From positions 1-11,108 of the forward strand of contig JAFGPY010000453.1 of assembly GCA_016935955.1 (NCBI GenBank): DNA of 11,108 nucleotides, given 5' to 3'. This stretch comes from Planctomycetota bacterium (GTDB lineage: Bacteria; Planctomycetota; Phycisphaerae; FEN-1346; JAACEH01). The position numbers and the translations under genes are program-made. Below are positions 6,520 to 11,108 of the stretch, piece by piece. The number at the start of each line of letters is the position of its first letter. Position 1 is the first letter of the stretch. Below the pieces are notes generated by a model. It had not been told where the DNA came from, ran no database searches, and was given only the letters and a program-made list of their open reading frames with translations.

Positions 6520-7795
6520 GCAGCGTGATCCTTTCCGGGGCCGTCCAGCCCTCGTCATGGTTCTGGCGAAGAGAATGCAGCGTCTGCAGCAGAGGCTGCC
6601 GCACCGTGCGGCAGGCGGGACACTCGGGTTCGAGCCCCGCGGCCCTGGCGGCGGTCCGCGCGGCGGCGCAGCTGAAGCCGTAGCCGCTCCGGCCGTAGAC
6701 GGCGGCGACCACCGAGTCGGCCTTCGTCCGGCAGCCGTCGAGAGTGAACTCGGGCCGGTTCCGCGCTGCCCAGGCGGCCAGGAGCTTTGCTGCCCACGTC
6801 TGGGGACGCTTTGCTGCCAGGGCCCAGCAGGCCAGTTGAAGCTCGGCGCGATTGCGGTTGCCGGGAGCGACCGTGGCGGCGGCCAGCCGGCGGATGCAGT
6901 CCGGCATCTCGTCGTCGATCAACTCGTCGACCACAAAGCCGTCGGGCCGCACCTTGCGACCAGTCAGCTCCGCCGTCCGGCGAGTGAACTCGCGCACCTG
7001 CCGCAGGCGGCCGATCTCGGCGGCCCACCACGCGGCAGCCGTCGGCGATAACGCGGGCGGCGGATGATCATCGGGCCACAGTGGCGCCCGGGGTTCGGCG
7101 GCCAGGGCCTTGATCTCGTCGCCGGTGAGCCGCAGAAGTTCCTCATGATGCAGCTCGATCTTGTAGAGGCCCGACCTGGGGTTGACCTGGTTCGGCGCCC
7201 GCAGCATCCGCGGCAGCGAATAGACGGTACTGTCCACGGGCAGTTCGGGGCAGCCCTCGGTCTCCAGGCGCTGGACCAGGTTCGCCACGATCCGCTTCAT
7301 GTCGGCGGTCAGGCCGGCACTTGGCTCGATGCCCAGGGCCGCGGGGTGGACGAGAATGTGGAGACCCTTGCTGCCCGAGAACCAGACCCGTACGGCCGGC
7401 TCGGCGAGCCCCAGCCCGTGAACGAGGAACTCCAGGAGATAGCGCCCCGCCAGGAGGGCCTTGTCGAGGTCGCCCGCGCAGTCGATATCGAAGAAGAGCG
7501 GCGCCAGATGCGGCAGCGCGCCGTCGCCGACATAGTGCTCGCGGGCCTGCCGCCAGCGCCTCGGCCGCCGGCCCTCCGGCGGCGGCATGAAGGTCTGGGC
7601 GCTGACGAACAACACCTGGTTCCTCCGCGCCGCCTCGCGCTCCAGGCCGGCCAGCTCATCAAAGGTGGAAGGCCCGAAGAGCCAACTGCCCCAGCGCCCG
7701 CGGCCGTCCATCAGGCCATAGCAGCGGTACCCTGGCAGCTCGAAAACTCGGACATGTCCGAGTTCCGCGGGTGCGTCGGTCACGGTCTGAGTCAT
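6350..7795 (-). CDS. Archaeo-eukaryotic-type (AEP) DNA primase
   Basis: A 481-residue primase that would make primers, or act as a primase-polymerase, for the element. The AEP catalytic motifs are all present: FFDID (Asp103, Asp105), SGSKGLH (140-146) and Asp188 in PVDS, followed by RMLRAPN and GLYKIEL, which match the nucleotide-binding strands of the family. A C-terminal region (about 296-396) has MPDCI (Cys300), GYGFSC (Cys376), Cys392 and Cys395, like the iron-sulfur domain of primase large subunit PriL. Start ATG 7795 has a near-perfect GGAGGTGA; the frame extends upstream without a better start. The last 36 residues (after about Gly445) are Arg/Pro-rich and look out of frame, because coding character passes to the overlapping helicase frame. 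No bacterial DnaG-type primase features are seen. Confidence 0.9.
   Translation of the reverse strand: MTQTVTDAPAELGHVRVFELPGYRCYGLMDGRGRWGSWLFGPSTFDELAGLEREAARRNQVLFVSAQTFMPPPEGRRPRRWRQAREHYVGDGALPHLAPLFFDIDCAGDLDKALLAGRYLLEFLVHGLGLAEPAVRVWFSGSKGLHILVHPAALGIEPSAGLTADMKRIVANLVQRLETEGCPELPVDSTVYSLPRMLRAPNQVNPRSGLYKIELHHEELLRLTGDEIKALAAEPRAPLWPDDHPPPALSPTAAAWWAAEIGRLRQVREFTRRTAELTGRKVRPDGFVVDELIDDEMPDCIRRLAAATVAPGNRNRAELQLACWALAAKRPQTWAAKLLAAWAARNRPEFTLDGCRTKADSVVAAVYGRSGYGFSCAAARTAARAAGLEPECPACRTVRQPLLQTLHSLRQNHDEGWTAPERITLHDARARTATFIDRFVARIAGRAGADAAGNGQVLHRQVRLGRPRRPRPVRHADARTG
7745..7764. repeat. Perfect 20-base palindrome inside the primase 5' end
   Basis: AACTCGGACATGTCCGAGTT equals its own reverse complement over all 20 bases. 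It covers codons 11-17 of the primase, about 30 bases into the gene. Such a symmetric site next to the start could be an operator for self-control of the primase-helicase transcript. It does not disturb the reading frame. Confidence 0.7.
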
Positions 7796-7797
7796 AA

Positions 7798-7805
7798 TCA
7801 CCTCC
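7798..7805 (-). promoter_or_regulatory. Strong ribosome binding site of the primase gene
   Basis: GGAGGTGA on the minus strand matches the 16S rRNA 3' end almost completely. Five bases separate GGAGG from the ATG at 7795. This fixes the primase start and excludes the longer frame beginning at 7912. Confidence 0.85.
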
Positions 7806-7912
7806 GTGGTTGCCAAAGAGCGGGGCTCCGTCAGGCCGCCGGCGGCGGTCCTGACGGGGAGTCCCAGTAACTTGTCGCGGGGCTTCGCTGTCCCCCCGTA
7901 TGTCGTGTGCAT

Positions 7913-8005
7913 CGTCCCCGGGAATCTCTCGGGGACGCAGTTGGCACAAGGACTTACGTTCAGAAACAGTCCGGGGACAAACAGAGGGACGGCACTAGGG
8001 ACGGC
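7913..8005. repeat. REP-like GGGAC/GTCCC repeat cluster
   Basis: CGTCCCCG (7913-7920) and CGGGGACG (7930-7937) form an eight-base-pair hairpin with a nine-base loop. GGGAC then recurs at 7974, 7986 and 7998, spaced exactly 12 bases, and the last two copies are GGGACGGC. The style recalls the GGGGACAGGCAC-type REP sequences linked to RAYT transposases, from memory only. Iterons bound by a replication protein are the alternative. Confidence 0.5.
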
Positions 8006-8101
8006 GTGGCTGACAGGATGAAAGGCACCCCAGCCAGAGGACGGTGCCAGCCCGGCGCGGGGCGTGCCGGCATTCGCTCAGGCCCCGTAACCAGGGGCGC
8101 A

Positions 8102-8114
8102 ATCAATGATTGAT
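8102..8114. repeat. Short inverted repeat ATCAAT-G-ATTGAT
   Basis: Six bases mirror six around a single G, in an AT-rich spot just downstream of the 8196 gene stop on the minus strand. It is too short to form a hairpin with that loop, so a protein site is more likely than a terminator; chance is possible. Confidence 0.3.
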
Positions 8115-8195
8115 GGCGTTTTCAGCCGATTGGCGGGGAGAAGGAAAGGCAGTCCATCCATTTACGGCTTGTTGATGGCCCTGTGGATGACGGGC

Positions 8196-9020
8196 TCAGC
8201 CCCAGATGATCGCGTCTTCGGCGTCAGTCATGGTAGCTTCGGGGTCCACGCCCGGGCTCAAGCGGGTCGGAGTGTCCCAATCCTCCGGCGCTTCCAGGTA
8301 CGGGCTGTGGCGGCTGTAGCGCCTCGCGCTGGGCATCACCCGTTTGTGCTTGCGGTAGTAGGTGATTTCGGCCATGAGCATCGTCTTGGACTCCGGTAGC
8401 AGCACGAGTTGGCAGCCCGAAGCCCGTGCGGCTTCCTTCTTGGGCGGGTCCAGGCGACGGCGGGCGATCTCCAGGGCGATGCTGGATTCCCCCGGCTCGC
8501 CGCCCCGGTCGCCTTCGCCCTCGCCGTCGAGTTCCCGGGTGTCGTAGGGACAACCTTCTTCGGCCTCCGTCAGGGGGGCGACGTCAGTGCTCAGCGCGGC
8601 CCCGCCGAACCGATTCGTCGGAGCACGGTTCTTTTTCCGACGGTGAACGACCGCGACGGGCAGGTCGGCGTAGGGAACTGCGCTGCGCCACCACAGGCGG
8701 CCCAGTTCGGCCAGAAGGTCGCGGCGCTCGCGACGAAGGAGCCACTTGCCGAAGACGCGCTCCTCCTGCTCGATCCGGCAATCGCAGCAGCAGGGCTCGG
8801 GTTGGACTGAAGGTGGGGCGAGCCGCTCGCAGGTCGGACATAGCCGCATCGCCGTAGCGGGCCCGCCGGGCGGGAAGACATCCGCCAGGTACCGCCAGTG
8901 ATCCATCCCATCGGCGGGCTGGACCATCGCTTCGACCCACGGCTCCGAACAGACCACTTCTTCGCGCAGATGTCGTCTGCGACGCAGGGCCGTCTCGAAA
9001 TCCATCACCCTGGTCGTCAT
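8196..9020 (-). CDS. Cysteine-containing protein, function unknown
   Basis: A 274-residue protein of no family I recognise. A possible zinc site is formed by Cys61/Cys64 (CPTC) and Cys77-Cys79/Cys81 (CCCDC). An Arg/Lys-rich helix follows (about 92-105). Residues 160-185 are acidic, Gly-rich and probably disordered. The C-terminal part has YYRKHKRVMPSARRYSRHSP, which is strongly basic, and then an acidic tail. This mix of a metal knuckle and basic patches hints at nucleic-acid contact. The ATG at 9020 overlaps the stop of the upstream gene (ATGA), with AGGGA just before it, so the two are probably made together. Confidence 0.78.
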   Translation of the reverse strand: MTTRVMDFETALRRRRHLREEVVCSEPWVEAMVQPADGMDHWRYLADVFPPGGPATAMRLCPTCERLAPPSVQPEPCCCDCRIEQEERVFGKWLLRRERRDLLAELGRLWWRSAVPYADLPVAVVHRRKKNRAPTNRFGGAALSTDVAPLTEAEEGCPYDTRELDGEGEGDRGGEPGESSIALEIARRRLDPPKKEAARASGCQLVLLPESKTMLMAEITYYRKHKRVMPSARRYSRHSPYLEAPEDWDTPTRLSPGVDPEATMTDAEDAIIWG

Positions 9021-9985
9021 TCCCTGTTCATCGCCTGCCGGCGCATATTGGCAATATCGTCAGCGAAGGACGCATCGTCCTCAGCCACCGGCTTCCAGCC
9101 CTTTGGCGGGCAGCTCTGAATGACCGGCTGAATCTGCTCCTTGTACGTCGGGGTGTTGCACACGGCTTGCCCGTAGCAACCGTCGCCAAGCGCCCGCGCG
9201 ATGGCCGTGGGACCGAAGAACCTCTTGAACGCCTTGTGCCCCTCCTTGTCCCCTTGCAGACACCGCGGAACAAGTGCGTCGTACTTCGCCTTGCGCTCGC
9301 TCAGATAGCGGGCGACCTCCGGCTGTGTGCGCGGAACCGGCCAGTCGCCGCGGCGCCGCTTGCCGGTGGTCCTGTTGGCCGGCGCCGATACCGACGCGAG
9401 AACGTCCAGGTGCTCGGCCAGGTCTTTCGCCACCCGCTGCACCTGGGCGCGGGCCTTCAACTTGCCGCCCTGCTCCTCCCAGAAAGCCTTGTCGATGGCC
9501 TCGGCGAACTGCTCGACCGTTTCCAGCGGGTTCCCGTCGGCCCAGAGCGTCCACGTCCGCTGGATGCCGCGGCATCTGGCCCACAGTTCCGCCTCGGCGG
9601 CAGGGTCCTCCCCAAATTGCTGCCGGTACTGGGCCACCAGGCCGTCGACGTGGACCTGCCGTTGGTCGTCCAGGGCCTCCAGACGCTCCTGGTATCCCTG
9701 TCCCAGCGCGAACAACTCCTCGAACCGCTGACCGAGGTCTTTCGCCAGGTCAATCCGGCCTGCGGCCGCGAGCAGGGACAGCGTTGTCTTCAGCGTGTCC
9801 TCGGTGCTCCGTCGCAGTACGCCGCCCCAGTCGTTGGAACCGCCCTCTTCGTGTCGCTGGTCGTAGTACTCCGCCTCCAGGCCGAGCGAGTCGGCCCATT
9901 GCCTGATGAGTCCCAAAAGGTTCCCGTACAGGTCGGCCAGGTTGGCCGCGTCTGACGGCGGTTTCTTCTTCGGAGAATCGTTCAC
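9017..9985 (-). CDS. Helical protein of unknown function, coupled to the next gene
   Basis: A 322-residue protein, mostly helical. I chose GTG 9985 because AAGGA lies six bases upstream and the protein-like sequence begins there. The frame stays open far upstream (to 10528), but that part is the Arg/Pro-rich shadow of the HARE-HTH gene. Residues 10-200 look like a helical bundle, with acidic and amphipathic stretches. A basic stretch KRRRGDW at 209-215 separates it from a C-terminal region of about 105 residues with FKRFFGPTAIARALG, which may be a helix-turn-helix. Several cysteines near the end (GCYGQAVC, SCPPKGW) have no clear pattern. It is the first gene of an ATGA-linked pair. No function is assigned. 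Confidence 0.8.
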   Translation of the reverse strand: MNDSPKKKPPSDAANLADLYGNLLGLIRQWADSLGLEAEYYDQRHEEGGSNDWGGVLRRSTEDTLKTTLSLLAAAGRIDLAKDLGQRFEELFALGQGYQERLEALDDQRQVHVDGLVAQYRQQFGEDPAAEAELWARCRGIQRTWTLWADGNPLETVEQFAEAIDKAFWEEQGGKLKARAQVQRVAKDLAEHLDVLASVSAPANRTTGKRRRGDWPVPRTQPEVARYLSERKAKYDALVPRCLQGDKEGHKAFKRFFGPTAIARALGDGCYGQAVCNTPTYKEQIQPVIQSCPPKGWKPVAEDDASFADDIANMRRQAMNRE

Positions 9986-10199
9986 GCCTGGTCCTTCCCT
10001 GTGCCCCGGCCGCAATGCGGACGGAGTCCATCCCCCCATCCATCGTCCCCCCGGCTGCACCGGCCGCAGCGGGCGTCGGATTCTACCCCCATCCCCCAGC
10101 CCCGTCGAGGCCGAAGCAGAATTATGTTTGACGGTTGGAGATCGCCCCAGCCCTGGTACTGGCCAAGGCACCGGAAAACGAGGTGCCGTGATAACCGAA
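9986..10199. other. Intergenic stretch with a possible minus-strand -10
   Basis: This stretch lies between the HARE-HTH gene and the unknown pair. A minus-strand CATAAT near 10120-10126 could serve as a -10 element, but no good -35 accompanies it. It also contains the stem-loop at 10164-10190 and C-rich runs. No gene is supported. Confidence 0.35.
10164..10190 (-). terminator. Weak stem-loop after the HARE-HTH gene
   Basis: GGCACC (10167-10172) pairs with GGTGCC (10182-10187), extended by CA/TG across one mismatch. It starts ten bases after the HARE-HTH stop. There is no T-run behind it on the minus strand, so termination would be poor; attenuation or RNA protection is as likely. Confidence 0.35.
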
Positions 10200-10442
10200 C
10201 TACCGTGCGATGGCGACGAACTGGCCTCGGCCGATCTTGCGGAACCGTGCCTGCTCGCCCTTTCTGGCGATTTCGCGAATGATGGCGCTGGCGAGCGTGG
10301 CGGCGGGGGTCTTGCCCTCGCTATTCCAGCGGCCGGTGGCGAGTACCTTCTCGACCATCTGCTGGCAGTTGAGGGGCTCGCCGGCCTCGGCCAGCACCTT
10401 GGCGGCCAGGTTGAGGAGGCTCGGGCGCTCCTTCGTGGCCAC
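10200..10442 (-). CDS. Small HARE-HTH domain protein
   Basis: An 80-residue protein that is nearly all one HARE-HTH (HB1/ASXL, restriction endonuclease) winged-helix domain. It shows LAAKVLAEAGEPLNCQQMVE, GRWNSEGKTPAATLASAIIR and the wing ARFRKIGRGQFVAIA, matching the family pattern in order and spacing. In eukaryotes and in restriction systems this domain binds DNA or senses its state, and in bacterial RNA polymerase delta it contacts the transcription machinery. Free-standing copies are, to my knowledge, common in planctomycetes. The start is a GTG at 10442 with only a poor purine-rich stretch upstream; the frame remains open upstream, so the true start could be earlier. It is the most upstream gene of the element seen here and could regulate the others. 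Confidence 0.82.
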   Translation of the reverse strand: MATKERPSLLNLAAKVLAEAGEPLNCQQMVEKVLATGRWNSEGKTPAATLASAIIREIARKGEQARFRKIGRGQFVAIAR

Positions 10443-10509
10443 CGTCCCACCACGTTCGCCCGTGTCGGCACCGGCGGGCCGGGGCGATGCTGCCCCCAGA
10501 ACTGTGAAC

Positions 10510-10532
10510 GCTCTTGGACGATCTTCAAGAGC
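10510..10532. repeat. Inverted repeat upstream of the HARE-HTH gene
   Basis: GCTCTTG (10510-10516) and CAAGAGC (10526-10532) flank nine bases. The repeat lies about 70 bases upstream of the HARE-HTH start. There is no T-run, so an operator is more likely than a terminator. Confidence 0.4.
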
Positions 10533-10681
10533 AGATCAGCTAGGAACTCGGCAGTCTAATCCAGGAAGAATTGTCGCGTTCATACGCCGCAATCTGGCCA
10601 GCAGGAGAAGATTTGTCGACGCCGCAAGTCGTCGATATTTCGTACCGACGGAATGTCGTCGCCGGAGACGCGCCCGGCACG

Positions 10682-10764
10682 ATCTCTGTAACACACTGTC
10701 AATCAAGAAGTAATAGCGACAAAGGCTTTGTGGCACGCGAGTTGCTATTACACCTGACAGAGAT
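10682..10764. repeat. Nested inverted repeats
   Basis: An outer pair ATCTCTGT (10682-10689) / ACAGAGAT (10757-10764) encloses an inner eleven-base pair (10710-10720 with 10741-10751, one G-T). CTGTCA (10696-10701) could pair with TGACAG (10755-10760) instead of the outer stem. This gives either a branched RNA with alternative folds or an asymmetric recombinase or transposase site. Confidence 0.5.
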
Positions 10765-11012
10765 TTGGAGGCTCAAAGAGATGCGAAGACTGGACCGGAC
10801 TATGACCCACAGACAATGGGAGCGGAGATTAGGCAACCAGATGCGCTTCGCCAGGGCCAGACGCTCAGTGAGCGAGAGACGAAGGATGTCGGCAAGGCAC
10901 GGCGGCGGCCGACGACGATCTGGCGGGGCCGATTGGTGGCTGAGTCACGCGGGGGCCGGAACGCCATCTTGTGAAGAAAGGAGGCAGAGGCGTTGCTCAT
11001 CCCGCGTTGGGC

Positions 11013-11087
11013 AGTGCGAACGGGCGGGTGCCCCGTTCACTTAAGAGCGGTCAGGCCCGGTGACAGATTCCCCCCCTGCACCGGGCC
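11013..11087 (+). other. Two consecutive stem-loops at the window edge
   Basis: AGTG and AACGGG (with a two-base bulge) pair with CCCGTT and CACT across 11013-11041. Then GGCCCGGTG (11054-11062) pairs with CACCGGGCC (11079-11087), followed by TCTTCTTCTATT. The second may be a plus-strand terminator, and the pair could be a leader RNA for a gene beyond the window. AAAGGAGG at 10977-10984 lies just upstream. Confidence 0.4.
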
Positions 11088-11108
11088 GCCGCCTCTTCTT
11101 CTATTAGC

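Larger units (their letters stand above)
7796..8195. other. 400-base intergenic region with repeats
   Basis: This is the gap between the two-gene unit of unknown function and the primase gene. It contains the primase ribosome site, the GGGAC/GTCCC repeat cluster (7913-8005) and a 13-base inverted repeat ATCAAT-G-ATTGAT (8102-8114). No open frame here has a credible start site or protein-like composition. No clear -35/-10 pair was found for the primase transcript. The position upstream of a primase-helicase pair would suit an origin or a control region, but nothing proves it. Confidence 0.5.
10443..11108. other. Right-hand region without a supported gene
   Basis: These 666 bases look less GC-rich than the gene block, judged by eye. 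They hold three sets of inverted repeats (10510-10532, 10682-10764, 11013-11087). Open frames exist on the plus strand, notably 10571-11044 (TTG start, AGGA upstream) and 10765-10974 (TTG start). Both give Arg-rich sequence without recognisable domains, so I do not call them. No copy of the tRNA 3' end is present, so this is probably still inside the element. Confidence 0.45.

Noticed and set aside
7796..7912. Longer primase start at 7912
   Set aside because: The ATG at 7795 has GGAGGTGA directly upstream; the extra residues are not protein-like.
9986..10528. Upstream extension of the 322-residue protein to a start at 10528
   Set aside because: The extension is Arg/Ser/Pro-rich and is the shadow of the HARE-HTH gene; the GTG at 9985 has a proper ribosome site.
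10765..10974. Plus-strand 69-codon frame with TTG start
   Set aside because: Composition is more protein-like (TGPDYDPQTMGAEIRQPD), but the start has no ribosome site and no family is recognised.
10571..11044. Plus-strand 157-codon frame with TTG start
   Set aside because: AGGA lies upstream, but the sequence is Arg-rich with no domain and runs through the nested repeats; it remains possible but unsupported.
10443..11108. Second copy of the tRNA 3' end (far attachment site)
   Set aside because: I searched by eye for TTCAAATCCAG and CACCCCGACCA and found none; the far junction must lie outside the window.
1..11108. CRISPR array
   Set aside because: No set of regularly spaced direct repeats of the expected length was seen; the 12-base GGGAC period is far too short.

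Overview
The window shows one junction of an integrated, plasmid-like mobile element in a GC-rich bacterium. The best guess for the host is Planctomycetota. That rests on the look of the recombinase, the small HARE-HTH protein and the reading style of the unknown proteins; no rRNA or marker gene is present, so it stays an inference. Most genes have recognisable Shine-Dalgarno sites.

Left edge (1-393), host side: the last codons of what may be an IS630-like transposase (3-74), a consensus sigma70 promoter (276-303) and a complete tRNA-Pro with anticodon CGG and encoded CCA (316-393). The element starts in the tRNA 3' end. A large serine recombinase reads convergently into the tRNA, and its last codons and stop are antisense to the T-arm and acceptor stem. 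The tRNA terminator (403-442) lies inside the recombinase gene. No second copy of the tRNA 3' end was found, so the other junction should lie beyond 11108.

Element body (372-10442): every supported gene is on the minus strand, pointing at the tRNA. In transcription order they are: a small HARE-HTH DNA-binding protein (10442-10200); two unknown proteins joined by an ATGA overlap (9985-9017, 9020-8196); a 400-base gap with GGGAC repeats; an archaeo-eukaryotic-type primase with a PriL-like cysteine domain (7795-6350); a superfamily 2 helicase with four cysteines (6519-4666); a gap holding a 45-base palindrome; a 94-residue four-cysteine protein (4456-4172); a HELAH metallopeptidase-like protein (3905-3213); a charged coiled-coil protein (3092-2472); and a 120-residue protein (2233-1871) joined by an ATGA overlap to the recombinase (1874-372).

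How the genes may work together: recombinase plus the coupled small protein form an integration/excision module, and primase plus helicase form a replication or repair module. The other proteins have no assigned role. The primase and helicase reading frames meet at about 6460 in a way that suggests one primase-helicase polypeptide broken, or bridged, by a single-base frame change. This is the most interesting point in the window. The right end (10443-11108) holds inverted repeats and no gene I can support.
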